Counted from the first letter of the stretch, positions 43,423 to 52,539 are shown. The stretch is DNA of 57,087 bases from Chloroflexota bacterium (GCA_029262735.1 JAJCYY010000048.1:1-57087), one strand, 5' to 3'. Made by a program: numbers and translations. The notes: a model not told the origin generated them from the sequence alone.

Positions 43423-43743
43423 TCATATCTAGATATTCGAATCGCCGACCGCGTTATGCTCTCAACTTGTCTGACCGGTCCTGACGTCTTCCGTGGGCAA
43501 AATACCCTGTCGGCGTATGTGTTTTGCGCAGCTACCGACGGCCTCATGCGAACGACACATATTTTTCACTCTGAACTCGCATATTTGCCTATGCTGAAAT
43601 CAGGGATTCGAACGAAGCTGAAAACGGTTGGCCGCCCGGGAGTGCATTCGGCGCACAAACGAGGATATCGTCCGGCAGTTGCGGTTGATCGAGTTGAAAC
43701 ATGAGCACTCGGCTTGCCGGGAACCGAACTGGGGTGAAACAGA
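43423..43743. other. Intergenic region between panC and glnB
   Basis: This 321-bp gap has no recognised gene. Three bases after the panC stop is a perfect 12-bp palindrome ATATCTAGATAT (43425-43436). An open frame of 82 codons crosses the gap but has no family features. Promoters for glnB should lie here; a possible TTCACT/TATGCT pair (about 43567-43598) is too weak to assert. Confidence 0.5.
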
Positions 43744-44085
43744 ATGAAAGAGATCACGGCCATAATTCAGCCGATCCGGTTGGGACCTGTACGAGATGCC
43801 CTGTCAACATCGGGTGTTCACGGCATGACCGTCACTGACGCACGCGGCTTTGGATCGCAGGGCGGATCAACTGACACATATCGCGGAATCGAGTATCGAG
43901 TCGAGTACGTGCCGAAGACCAGGATTGACGTGGTCGTGACGGACGATCTCGCGGATACCGCGATCGATGCGATCATGAGCGCCGCTCGCACAGGCAACGT
44001 TGGAGACGGCAAGATATTCGTGCGTGATGTTGGCGCTGTTCACCGGATCAGGACGGGTGAGCGCGACGACGTGGCCCTGAACTAG
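43744..44085 (+). CDS. glnB: Nitrogen regulatory protein PII
   Basis: PII is a small trimeric sensor of 2-oxoglutarate and ATP/ADP that controls nitrogen enzymes and transporters. The protein has 113 residues. It shows MKEITAIIQPIRLGPVRDAL, the T-loop GFGSQGGSTDTYRGIEYRVE with Tyr46 and Tyr51, and the ATP-binding GNVGDGKIFVRDV and HRIRTGERDD. Tyr51, the uridylylation or adenylylation position in many PII proteins, is kept. No amtB or glnD lies next to it, and the gene stands alone between the pan operon and a convergent oxidoreductase gene. Confidence 0.94.
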   Translation: MKEITAIIQPIRLGPVRDALSTSGVHGMTVTDARGFGSQGGSTDTYRGIEYRVEYVPKTRIDVVVTDDLADTAIDAIMSAARTGNVGDGKIFVRDVGAVHRIRTGERDDVALN

Positions 44086-44107
44086 CGCATCCGCTCTTGT
44101 TGTGGCC

Positions 44108-45172
44108 TTACAGTTCGCTGATGGCAACTTCACGTTGCTCGACCGCGCTCTTTGCTGCGGCAAGGCTAATCGCGAGCGTATGAGACGCCTCCGCAGCGTC
44201 TAGTTGCGGCTGAGTCCCATTGGTGATTCCTGACGTGAACTCGTGACCGGCTCTTCGAAAGCTGTCGCCCCAATCGGTCTCAAGATCACTGTACCCATGA
44301 GTCCGGCCATCTCTGATCATCATCAGTGGCGGCAGATCCACCATTCGAGCGGTGCAACGGGTCATCCACAGAATCCCGCGCGTTCCAGTGATCTCAACCC
44401 ATTCGTCAACCGGGTAGTACTTCGTATCGATCACGAAGGCATCGGAATCGTTCATGTCCCAGGTACCCAGCACCTGACTGTTGGCCTGCTTCCAGGTGAT
44501 TACCGACCTGGAGCCGGTGAAACGTTCCTCACCGGCGGTCAGGTCAGCCATCGCATGCACCTTCTCGACCTCTCCCAGGAAGAACGGAATGATCGACGTA
44601 ATGTGAGCGCCGTAGTCGTGTATTGAGTTGACTCTTCCAGACTGGGAAGCATCGATGCGCCAGGACATCGTTGAAGTCGGTATTGACCAGCCCCCTCGAC
44701 CGGCGCCGTGCACCGTTTTGACTCGCATTCCGAGAGGCTCGCCGATTTCTCCCGCATCCAGCATCTTCTTCGCGCGCATATACGGCTCGTATGTGCGGTA
44801 GTTCTCAACCATCCGGAACGTGACATCCGCGCGCTCGGCGGCTGCGGCTATCTGGCGGGCCTCGTCCATGTCCAGGCACATCGGCTTTTGCAGCGACACA
44901 TGCTTGCCGGCTTCTAGCGCATCTATCGTTACCTTAAGGTGCAGGTTGTGCGGCAACAGGATCTCTACAGCGTCGACGTCCGGCGATGCCAGCAGCTCCC
45001 GATAGTCAGCGTACGTGGTGCCTGCTCCCCATTCGCTGGCTCGATCTGAAGCAATCTTCTCGTCACGGTCCGCTACTGCGACAAGCTCTCCGGTGGGATT
45101 GGCTTCGTAGGCCAACGCATGGAGAGTTGAGATCCGGCCTGCGCCTATGAAACCGACCCTGACCTTTTCCAT
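44108..45172 (-). CDS. Gfo/Idh/MocA-family oxidoreductase
   Basis: The protein has 354 residues. The N-terminal Rossmann domain has VRVGFIGAGRIS, then VAVADRD and DAVEILLPHNLH. The usual E-K-P motif is here SLQKPMC, with Gln at the first position. The C-terminal domain has GRVNSIHDYGAHITS, where the D-x-G-x-H element holds the catalytic histidine. Members oxidise sugars, inositols or related compounds with NAD(P); the substrate is not evident. It is convergent with glnB (22-bp gap) and divergent from the membrane protein gene. No sugar transporter is nearby. Confidence 0.88.
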   Translation of the reverse strand: MEKVRVGFIGAGRISTLHALAYEANPTGELVAVADRDEKIASDRASEWGAGTTYADYRELLASPDVDAVEILLPHNLHLKVTIDALEAGKHVSLQKPMCLDMDEARQIAAAAERADVTFRMVENYRTYEPYMRAKKMLDAGEIGEPLGMRVKTVHGAGRGGWSIPTSTMSWRIDASQSGRVNSIHDYGAHITSIIPFFLGEVEKVHAMADLTAGEERFTGSRSVITWKQANSQVLGTWDMNDSDAFVIDTKYYPVDEWVEITGTRGILWMTRCTARMVDLPPLMMIRDGRTHGYSDLETDWGDSFRRAGHEFTSGITNGTQPQLDAAEASHTLAISLAAAKSAVEQREVAISEL

Positions 45173-45276
45173 TGGTGTGGCCCCAATCCCATACCTGTAG
45201 AATTGCGTAATTCAAAAAGTCATCATTGTCCGGGTGCGATTATGTACCTGAACAGCCGCGGACGGAAGAAAGCACT

Positions 45277-46140
45277 ATGTTTAGAACGATGGGCCACACC
45301 TTTGAGTTGATGAAGACCAGCTGGGGAGTGCTGATGAAGGACCGAGAACTCCTCTGGTTTCCGATATTTTCAGCCATCGGAGTCGGCATTGTCATCGGGC
45401 TGTTCTTCGCAGTCGGCACTGCGACCGGTGCGATTGAACGCCTATCTGAGAGCACGGCGTCCGAAGGTGAGCAAACAACTCAGGCGATTCAGGGCGGCGA
45501 TATCGCTCTCGCAGTTGTTGCCTTCTTCCTGGTCTATTTCGTCACCATCTTCTTCAATGCGGCCCTCGTCTCTGCTGCGTTGGAACGGCTGCGTGGCGGA
45601 GATCCGAACGTGCGATCAGGGTTCAATCACGCGCTGGCCCACATCCACGTGATAATCGGTTGGGCAATCATCACCGCCAGCGTCAGCCTGATTCTGCAAA
45701 TTGCGAAAGCCAACCAGAGGAACGCCTTCGGGCGAATTGCCCTCGAGATTGTGGGAGGGGTCTGGGAATTCCTTACATTCTTTGTTGTCCCAATACTCGT
45801 CTCTGAGAACGTAGGTCCGTTCGGGGCGATCAAGCGGTCGAGCGGCCTGGTAAAGAAAACCTGGGGCCGGCAAATAACCGCAAATTTCGGCTTTTTCATC
45901 GTGTACATAATTGCCGTAGTGATTGCAATAATCCCGGCTTTCCTACTCGGCCTGATCCTTCCGATAGCCGGAATTGTCACCGGTCTGATTACAGTTTCAA
46001 TCGCCATGGCCGTCGTTCAGGCGTTGGAAGGCATCTTCAAAGCAGCACTCTACGAATACGCAATGGGCGAGCGGCCACAGGAGTTTGATCTCCGGACTCT
46101 GCAGTCGGCATATCGGCCTGTGCAAGAGGGTCAGTACTGA
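45277..46140 (+). CDS. Multi-pass membrane protein, DUF6159-like
   Basis: The protein has 287 residues from ATG 45277 (MFRTMGHTFELMKTSW); a longer frame from 45226 was rejected. About five or six hydrophobic segments are visible: LLWFPIFSAIGVGIVIGLFF, ALAVVAFFLVYFVTIFFNAAL, the IIGWAIITASVSLIL stretch, FLTFFVVPIL and two late stretches IVYIIAVVIAIIPAFLLG and LIL...AMAVVQ. The pattern resembles DUF6159/YIP-like proteins with a GAIKRSSGLVKKTWG loop. The function is unknown. It faces away from the Gfo gene and lies before the copper cluster. Confidence 0.75.
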   Translation: MFRTMGHTFELMKTSWGVLMKDRELLWFPIFSAIGVGIVIGLFFAVGTATGAIERLSESTASEGEQTTQAIQGGDIALAVVAFFLVYFVTIFFNAALVSAALERLRGGDPNVRSGFNHALAHIHVIIGWAIITASVSLILQIAKANQRNAFGRIALEIVGGVWEFLTFFVVPILVSENVGPFGAIKRSSGLVKKTWGRQITANFGFFIVYIIAVVIAIIPAFLLGLILPIAGIVTGLITVSIAMAVVQALEGIFKAALYEYAMGERPQEFDLRTLQSAYRPVQEGQY

Positions 46141-46219
46141 ACATTATCTTCCCGATCATCACCGAATCCACACTATCGACTAAGGCCCGGCTAAGGCGTT
46201 AACCGTATTCTCTGTGGCT

Positions 46220-46654
46220 ATGTTGGCCTCAACGGTGCTAAAAAAATTCCAGCAATCCGTACCTCCGACGGCAGTTTTGGCGTACCCGCTTCTCGTAGCC
46301 AGACGGTCCGCCGCTGTGTTGGCCGTTGCTGCAATGCTGTTGATGGTCACAGGCCCCGTGCTGTCGCATCACTATGCCGAGATTTCGCCCTACCACACGC
46401 ACGTCTTTTTGAGTGATGTGTCGGCCGATCAACACTCCCACGATACGGTGGGTCACCACGACGAAGGCGGCGAATCCGGGATTCTGAGCGTTTCGGACAG
46501 CAGTGCCGCTGGATCAGGTCCTGTCCAGTTCGTCGTGTCGAGCGGAACTCCGCTGACTCCACACCTGATGACCAGCTTTGAGGTTTACGAAGTAGAGACG
46601 GTCGGCGCGGATGGATTCATGCGTCCGCCAGAACGTCCACCTCGCTACTCCTGA
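46220..46654 (+). CDS. Small exported or membrane-anchored His-rich protein
   Basis: The protein has 144 residues from ATG 46220 (a GTG at 46214 is possible). An N-terminal hydrophobic segment AAVLAVAAMLLMVTGPVLS (about 31-49) may be a signal or anchor. It is followed by eight His in about 30 residues (SHHYAEIS, YHTHVF, QHSHDTVGHHDE), which suggests metal binding. The end is MRPPERPPRYS, a Pro/Arg-rich end of the kind seen in small proteins beside metal-efflux genes. It starts the cluster that leads to CopC-CopD. I do not recognise the family, and a link to DUF2946-like proteins is tentative. Confidence 0.6.
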   Translation: MLASTVLKKFQQSVPPTAVLAYPLLVARRSAAVLAVAAMLLMVTGPVLSHHYAEISPYHTHVFLSDVSADQHSHDTVGHHDEGGESGILSVSDSSAAGSGPVQFVVSSGTPLTPHLMTSFEVYEVETVGADGFMRPPERPPRYS

Positions 46655-46721
46655 AATACCGTTTGAAATCCCAGCCGGATGCTACTCATTCCGGCAATTT
46701 CACCTATTCCAGGAGTTTTCG

Positions 46722-47720
46722 ATGATCAGACGAACTATTTTCGCAATGGCCGCGATTATGACGATCGTGTTTGCTGCAGGATCTTCAACGCTACTGGCGC
46801 ACGAAGGTCGTGTAGTAGGTGAGCTCGAGGTCGAGGTCGGATTTCTCACAGAACCGGCATTTGAGGGTCAGGCGAACGGAGCATTTATCCGCATACTGAA
46901 ATCTGCTGAGAACCACGATGACGGCATGGTGATGGGCGATGGCCCCGATCTCATGTCGCACGGTGGGCTGTTCGCGTCCGGGACTGTTGATGCGGGGGGG
47001 TCATTCGAGGTGGAGTTGGGACATGATCTTGAAGACCTGGTCGTACCGTTTCACGACCACCTGACGGGCAGTAGCGGAACGATTGCAGTCAATCACGACG
47101 GCGATGCCAGTGAGACGGCGATGGTTCGGTTCGACCATGATGGATTCACACCATCGGACTTTAGCGTCCAGCCGGGCACAACGGTGATGTTTATGAACGT
47201 CTCGAGTGACCACGTGATGAGTGTGCTCAGCGGTCCTCACGATGCAGGCGACACGCACGCCCACCAGCCAGTGGTTGGCGCCGCTGCGTCGCTGCAGGTT
47301 GAAGTGACGCATGTGCCCACCACCACGAGCGAGACGATGGAGCTGCGACCTCTGTTCGGCCAGGACGGTTCATATGCCGCTGACTTTGTTCCTACTGCGC
47401 CGGGCGCGTACACGTTCAGGTTCTTTGGAGACATCGAGGGCGAGACTTTCGACCAGTCGTTTACCTCTGGACCTGGCACGTTTGACGAAATAGAACCGGC
47501 TCGCAACGTACAGTTTCCTATCGAATTACGAGAAACACGCGAGCTCCAGAGCGCCGTTGAAGGTCTTCAGTCAGAGTTGACAACTGCCGGCGATAGAGCG
47601 GATGACGCCGACAGCGCGGCTTCCACCGCACTTGTGATCGGTATCATCGGCCTGATCGTGGGCGCGCTCGGAGCTGGACTTGGAAGCTATGGACTTCTCG
47701 CTGCAAGACGAAAGGCATGA
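46722..47720 (+). CDS. Signal-peptide protein with cupredoxin-like segment and C-terminal anchor
   Basis: ATG 46722 has AGGAG 6 bases upstream and gives 332 residues. A signal peptide (1-26, ending LLAHEGR) is clear. The region 133-170 reads MVRFDHDGFTPSDFSVQPGTTVMFMN then SSDHVMSVL (landmarks), resembling a cupredoxin with His164 as possible ligand, and a His-rich GPHDAGDTHAHQP follows. A beta segment (190-237, PGAYTFRFFGDI) and an amphipathic stretch (270-298) lead to one membrane segment (303-326) ending LLAARRKA. Such proteins often precede CopC/CopD in environmental genomes. Copper binding is inferred, since only part of the ligand set is obvious. Confidence 0.7.
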   Translation: MIRRTIFAMAAIMTIVFAAGSSTLLAHEGRVVGELEVEVGFLTEPAFEGQANGAFIRILKSAENHDDGMVMGDGPDLMSHGGLFASGTVDAGGSFEVELGHDLEDLVVPFHDHLTGSSGTIAVNHDGDASETAMVRFDHDGFTPSDFSVQPGTTVMFMNVSSDHVMSVLSGPHDAGDTHAHQPVVGAAASLQVEVTHVPTTTSETMELRPLFGQDGSYAADFVPTAPGAYTFRFFGDIEGETFDQSFTSGPGTFDEIEPARNVQFPIELRETRELQSAVEGLQSELTTAGDRADDADSAASTALVIGIIGLIVGALGAGLGSYGLLAARRKA

Positions 47721-47802
47721 GTGAAAACAATTGATCCAGGCTACGCCTTCGATTCACAGAAGATGGATTCATAAAATCGTCGGAAAACCGCGGGAATCCA
47801 CC

Positions 47803-47973
47803 GTGCTCGGAATCCTGCCTGTTGTGCTGCTTCACGGCACTGGCGCTTCGGGATACGACGAGATACTCATCTTCGGAGGTATTGGGCTGGTCATCCTTGT
47901 ACTCGTCTACCTATCCTGGCGCGCCGGTAAAAAGAACAAACGGGAACGGAGCAAGCGGAGACGTCCCCGTTGA
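47803..47973 (+). CDS. Small single-pass membrane protein in the copper cluster
   Basis: GTG 47803 gives 56 residues: a hydrophobic start VLGILPVVLLHG, then YDEILIFGGIGLVILVLVYLSW as one membrane helix (landmark), and a basic tail GKKNKRERSKRRRPR that would lie in the cytoplasm. A TTG at 47731 would add 24 residues. Its stop overlaps the TTG start of the next gene by 4 bases, so the two are coupled. The function is unknown; a role in assembly or partnering of the CopCD fusion is possible. Confidence 0.6.
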   Translation: MLGILPVVLLHGTGASGYDEILIFGGIGLVILVLVYLSWRAGKKNKRERSKRRRPR

Positions 47974-50312
47974 ATAGAGTGGTAACACGCCGCAGCAAGG
48001 GCGCGATTTTTCTCGTTGCCCTTGCTGCGCTGCTTTTCGCGTTTGTGGTGTTGCCGATTCAGCTAGCCGGTGCCCACGCGAACCAGATTCGATCATCGCC
48101 TGCCGCCAACTCCGTGCTGGACGAGCCACCTGACCGAATAATCGTCTGGTTTTCGGAAGAGATCGAGGCAAGTCTCAGTCAGGTTCGCGTGCTCGATGAG
48201 TTGGCTCGAGAGGTCGACAATGGCGACAGCGCGATCTCACCAACAGAGCCGACAGCACTCATTGCAACACTCCCGGAATTGGCTAACGGCACATATACGG
48301 TGGTGTGGCGCAACCTGTCCACCGTTGACGGCCATCGAGTAGTCGGCTCATTCAGATTTGCCATCGGCGAACCGCTCTCGGAAGGTGCCGGTCTATCTGT
48401 CGAAAGCCAGCCGCTTGTCCAGTCGGGCGCAGATCCCTGGCTGCGATGGACCTTCTTCATCGGCGCGCTCGGGCTCACCGGGATCCTGCTGTTCGATCTG
48501 CTGGTCGTTAGAGCGATGCTCCGCTCAGACGATACGGACAGACTTTCACCAGTTCTTTTTAGACGACTGCAAACGTCGACGGCGAAGCTGATGTTGGTTT
48601 CGATTGGACTCATGGCCTTCGGGATGGTGGCACTCCTGGTTCAGCAGGCGAGCGTGACTTTCGAGGTATCGTTCTACCGAGTCTTCGGTGATCCGCTTCG
48701 CACCGTCCTGGAAAGCGAATGGGGCCGGCTGTGGACATGGCGGGCGATTGCGGTTGTTTCAGCAGGAGTAATGGTGTTTCTCGCCAGGAGATCGGTTCTG
48801 GACAACGAGCCCGAGACCCCTGAAGAAGAACCCGATGAGGAAGAGTCTGGCGACGAATACGAGCCAGATGAGACCGCTTTCACCGAGTCGGTCTTCGGAG
48901 GGTTGGCCCTGGCGAGCGCGCTGGCGGTCCTGGGTCTTACAAGCCTTTCGAGTCACAACGCAGCTGTGCCGGTCGAGCTGAGAACGCCGGCTATTATTTC
49001 TGACTTCCTGCACCTGATCGCCGCTTCGGCATGGGTCGGTGGTCTGTTTTTCATCGCCCTGGCAATTCCACAGCTGTTTCGCTCGGCCAGTCCCGAGATT
49101 CAGATGTCGCAACTGATTCCATTGCTGAAGCGGTTCACTCCGATTGCAGTTGTCAGCGCGGGCACGGTTGTCGTCACGGGTCTATTTGCCGGGTACATGC
49201 AGGTCACAATTCCGGCGGCGACTAACACACCGTACGGCTGGGCCCTCGTCGCTAAGTTAGTCCTCCTCGTGCCGCTTTTTGCAATTGCCGGTGCCAACTC
49301 GTACATCGTTAGCCGACGACTACTCCGTTCCGGTCCGTTTCAGTTTCGATCTCTAGTGCGGAGCGAAGCGCTGCTTGGCCTGCTTGTACTTGCTGCGCTG
49401 GGTTGGATGGTCGGCCTTGAGCCGGCCCGCCAGTTCGCTGGCCGGACCGGCATCGGTGTCTCGGATAGTGTGACGTTTTCGGATTTCGCAGAAGGTGCCA
49501 ACGTCGACGTGAAGATTGACCCGGGAGATGTGGGAGTCAACGCGGTGGCGGTCTCGCTAACAGATCGGAGAGGATCTCCGATCACTAACGCCAACGACGT
49601 GCGAGTGCGCTTGAAATTCTTGGAAGATGACCTCGGGGAGCCGCTTGTTTCGTTGATCGACCAGGGTGGCGGTGTCTGGGTTGGCGACGACTTCAACATC
49701 ACTATTGGCGGCGTCTATCAGGTAGAGGTGCGGGTCATCCGACCTGACGCGTTCGATGCACTCACTTCGTTCCGGTTTGACGCGGCTCCGGTCGCAGCCG
49801 CGGCGGACGCCATTCGTCCAACTCAGACGGTCACCTGGACACTGTTCGCAATTGAACTGCTGATCATCGGACTCCTTTTCCTGTTCGTCGGTGTGCCGAT
49901 GTTGGAGGGAGTGATATCAGCCTCACGCGCAGTGATGGTTCCCGGAGCGGCCCTCTCCCTGGTTGGAATTGTGCTCCTGCTGAACGCCCAGGTATTTAGA
50001 GCCGGATTTCCTGAAGACAGGTTCAATCCGTTTCCACTCAACTCCGAATCGATCGAACTTGGAAGCGCGCCGTACGCAACCACCTGTGCCGCATGTCATG
50101 GAATTACTGGTCTAGGCGACGGGCCGCAGGCAGGCGAGCTGGCATCACCACCGGCAGACCTCTCGGTGCATGTTCCTTTGCACGCAGACTCAGACCTCTT
50201 CGGATTCATTCGCGACGGAATTCCCGGAACGGCAATGCCCGGCCAGGACGGCGTGCTAACAGAAGACCAGATGTGGCACCTGGTGAACTTCCTGAGGACA
50301 TTCGAGCAGTGA
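47970..50312 (+). CDS. CopC-CopD-beta domain-cytochrome c fusion protein
   Basis: This 780-residue protein has four parts. (1) Signal peptide, then a CopC domain (36-133) with mature-start His36 in GAHANQIRSSP and VDGHRVVGSFRF (His122), the copper sites of CopC. (2) A CopD membrane domain (about 155-485) with about eight helices, His329 in SSHN and His348 in DFLHLIAASAWVGG, interrupted by an acidic loop at 279-303. (3) An outside beta domain (about 505-605) resembling YtkA/FixH, then membrane segments (622-645, 655-677). (4) A class I cytochrome c domain with CAACH (706-710) and Met756 as likely sixth ligand. It probably takes up or handles copper, with an electron-transfer part. The TTG start at 47970 overlaps the preceding stop. 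Confidence 0.85.
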   Translation: MNRVVTRRSKGAIFLVALAALLFAFVVLPIQLAGAHANQIRSSPAANSVLDEPPDRIIVWFSEEIEASLSQVRVLDELAREVDNGDSAISPTEPTALIATLPELANGTYTVVWRNLSTVDGHRVVGSFRFAIGEPLSEGAGLSVESQPLVQSGADPWLRWTFFIGALGLTGILLFDLLVVRAMLRSDDTDRLSPVLFRRLQTSTAKLMLVSIGLMAFGMVALLVQQASVTFEVSFYRVFGDPLRTVLESEWGRLWTWRAIAVVSAGVMVFLARRSVLDNEPETPEEEPDEEESGDEYEPDETAFTESVFGGLALASALAVLGLTSLSSHNAAVPVELRTPAIISDFLHLIAASAWVGGLFFIALAIPQLFRSASPEIQMSQLIPLLKRFTPIAVVSAGTVVVTGLFAGYMQVTIPAATNTPYGWALVAKLVLLVPLFAIAGANSYIVSRRLLRSGPFQFRSLVRSEALLGLLVLAALGWMVGLEPARQFAGRTGIGVSDSVTFSDFAEGANVDVKIDPGDVGVNAVAVSLTDRRGSPITNANDVRVRLKFLEDDLGEPLVSLIDQGGGVWVGDDFNITIGGVYQVEVRVIRPDAFDALTSFRFDAAPVAAAADAIRPTQTVTWTLFAIELLIIGLLFLFVGVPMLEGVISASRAVMVPGAALSLVGIVLLLNAQVFRAGFPEDRFNPFPLNSESIELGSAPYATTCAACHGITGLGDGPQAGELASPPADLSVHVPLHADSDLFGFIRDGIPGTAMPGQDGVLTEDQMWHLVNFLRTFEQ

Positions 50313-50364
50313 GATTGGCCAGAATAGGGTGCCAGGCCGGGAATGGCTCAAAAGAAATTCCGGC

Positions 50365-51585
50365 TCAGGACGTGCCGGCCGCTCCGTCGCTCACCATTTC
50401 AGCGATCGCATCCGTGCTGTAGCCCGCCTCTTCCAGTACCTCGTTCGTGTGCTCCCCGAGCAGTGGTGCCGGACCGTAGATCTTGCCGGGCGTCGAGTAA
50501 AGCTTGGCGGCCAACCCGATGTTTCGCACCGTTCCCGCCGTTGGATGTTCGACAGGCGCGTCCATTCCGCGCTCCACCACCTGCGGATCAGCCCACACCT
50601 CACTCATGTCGAGTATCGGTCCGGCCGGGACACCTGCCTCTTCCAACACCTTTAGCCAGTGTGCCCGTGATTGCTGCGTCATCGTCTCCTCAAGGTCATG
50701 CTCAAGCTGTTCACGATGGGTGAGCCGACCGGCGTTGTCGATGTACTCCTCGCGCTCAATCAGTTCCGGACGGCCAATTGCATGGCACAGCCGCTCAAAG
50801 TTTGACTGGTTTGGCGCGCCGATGTTGATGAAACCGTCGCTGGTCTTTAGAGCCTGGTACGGCGCCGACAACCTGTGGGCCGAGCCAAGCGGTTCAGGCA
50901 CGTTGCCGGTTGCAAAGTAGCTGCTTGATTCCCAGACGGTGTAGGCAAGTGCCGATTCCAGTAGCGAGACCTCGAGATACTGCCCCTTGCCCGTTTTCAG
51001 GCGGTTGATGTAGGCGGTCAGGATCCCGTAGGTGGCGAACATACCTGCGTTCAGGTCAGCCATTGGCACGCCAACCTTTACAGGTGGCGAACCGGGAACT
51101 CCGGTGAAGCTCATAAGCCCACTCATACCCTGCGCCACGAGATCGAATCCGGCCCGCTTTGCGTAAGGGCCAGTGCGTCCGAATCCTGATATCGAGCAGT
51201 AAATCAGCGCAGGATTAATCTCAGAAAGGGTGTCGTACCCAAGCCCCAGGCGCTCCATTACGCCGGACCTGTAGTTTTCAATAACGACATCGGCGTCTTT
51301 TACCAGGCGCTTCATAGCATCGACGCCGCCCGCATCCTTGAAGTTCAGCACAACACTTCGCTTGTTGCGGTTCATCGCTAGAAACGCCGCAGACTCTCCT
51401 CCAATGAACGGCGGCCCCATACGCCGGGTGTCGTCCCCTCCGGTGGGCTTTTCGATCTTCACCACGTCCGCACCCATGTCTGCCAGCAGCATGCTGCAAA
51501 AGGGGCCCGCAAGGATCTGGCTGCAATCGAGCACCTTCATCCCGCTCAGGGCTTCAGGCATTCCGGGCGCGATTGGCAGTTCCAT
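50365..51585 (-). CDS. CaiB/BaiF-family CoA transferase (family III)
   Basis: The protein has 406 residues. MKVLDCSQILAGPFCSMLLADMGADVVKIEKP is the N-terminal signature, NRNKRSVVLN and ENYRSGVMERLGLGYD follow, and the catalytic Asp177 lies in VGVPMADLNAGMFA. KTGKGQYLEVSLLESAL is also typical (landmarks). Members move CoA between carboxylic acids through aspartyl-CoA anhydrides. The acid used is unknown, though the neighbouring SDR gene would fit catabolism of a hydroxy- or oxo-acid. The gene converges on the CopCD fusion gene and is divergent from the SDR gene. Confidence 0.92.
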   Translation of the reverse strand: MELPIAPGMPEALSGMKVLDCSQILAGPFCSMLLADMGADVVKIEKPTGGDDTRRMGPPFIGGESAAFLAMNRNKRSVVLNFKDAGGVDAMKRLVKDADVVIENYRSGVMERLGLGYDTLSEINPALIYCSISGFGRTGPYAKRAGFDLVAQGMSGLMSFTGVPGSPPVKVGVPMADLNAGMFATYGILTAYINRLKTGKGQYLEVSLLESALAYTVWESSSYFATGNVPEPLGSAHRLSAPYQALKTSDGFINIGAPNQSNFERLCHAIGRPELIEREEYIDNAGRLTHREQLEHDLEETMTQQSRAHWLKVLEEAGVPAGPILDMSEVWADPQVVERGMDAPVEHPTAGTVRNIGLAAKLYSTPGKIYGPAPLLGEHTNEVLEEAGYSTDAIAEMVSDGAAGTS

Positions 51586-51759
51586 GACCTATCCTGTAGT
51601 TTCCGGACCGATTACTGATCCGATGCAGTTCGAGTGCTGGTTGATTCTGGCATTTTAGGTGAGAATCGGAGCGCAGGAGCCGGTTCAGAGATATTCTGAC
51701 AATCGAATTGGCTGCGTGAGCGGAATCTCGGTAGATCAAACTCAGTTCTGGAGATAGCG

Positions 51760-52539
51760 ATGGTTGAAAACGGTATGTTCGATCTTTCCGGTCGAGTCGC
51801 ATGCGTGACTGGAGGCAACGGCGGTCTTGGACTTGGCATGGCGAAAGCTTACGTCGAGCAGAATGCTTCCGTTGCGATAATCGGACGGAGCCAGGCAAAG
51901 CTGGACTCAGCGAGGGCCGAGCTTGAGAAGTTGTCTGGCTCGGAAAAAGTGATGGCGCTCCAGTGTGATGTGACAGATCGTGACGCCGTGCAAGCTGCGC
52001 TCGAGCAGATCACCGGCAGGTTTGGCAGCCTCGATATCCTGGTGAATAACGCGGGTGTGAACAGGAGAGCGGACGAGCCGCACATGCTCTCGGCCGAAGA
52101 CTGGGAGTATGTTATCGATGCCAACCTGACCAGCATCCACAATGTGACTTCGCTGGCATTCCCGTATATGAAGGAACGAGGCCGGGGTAAGATCATCAAC
52201 ATCGGGTCGATGATGTCCATCTTCGCCACTGGATATGCACCGGCGTACGCTGCCAGTAAGGGCGGCGTCGTCCAGTACACGAAGAGCTGTGCAGTGGCGT
52301 GGATGAAGGACAACGTTCAGGTGAATGCCATTTTGCCCGGCTGGATAGTCACCGAGATGACTAATCAGTTCAAAGAGGCGTTTCCGGACCGATACGCAAT
52401 GATCGTGGGCAGGACGCCTGCGGGGCGCTGGGGCCAACCGGCTGACCTGGGAGGAACCGCTGTCTTCCTGGCGAGCAGCGCCTCCGATTTCGTCACCGGT
52501 ACGGCAATTCCCGTCGACGGAGGCTACAGCGTTTGGTAG
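51760..52539 (+). CDS. Short-chain dehydrogenase/reductase
   Basis: The protein has 259 residues of classical SDR type. The coenzyme loop is VTGGNGGLGLGMAKA, NNAGVN is the second motif, the catalytic Ser lies in NIGSMMS and the YxxxK pair is YAASK. PVDGGYSVW ends it. The residues after strand 2 (IIGRSQAKLD) suggest NADP. The substrate is not clear; gluconate or 3-oxoacyl-type reductases look alike. Start ATG 51760 has GGAGATAG 4 bases upstream. Confidence 0.92.
   Translation: MVENGMFDLSGRVACVTGGNGGLGLGMAKAYVEQNASVAIIGRSQAKLDSARAELEKLSGSEKVMALQCDVTDRDAVQAALEQITGRFGSLDILVNNAGVNRRADEPHMLSAEDWEYVIDANLTSIHNVTSLAFPYMKERGRGKIINIGSMMSIFATGYAPAYAASKGGVVQYTKSCAVAWMKDNVQVNAILPGWIVTEMTNQFKEAFPDRYAMIVGRTPAGRWGQPADLGGTAVFLASSASDFVTGTAIPVDGGYSVW

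Noticed and set aside
43595..43640. GGGATTCGAACG looked like the T-arm of a tRNA
   Set aside because: The flanking bases do not form a T-stem on either strand and no acceptor or anticodon arms are present.
43456..43704. 82-codon frame in the panC-glnB gap
   Set aside because: There is no Shine-Dalgarno, no recognisable domain, and its composition looks random. It is kept as intergenic.
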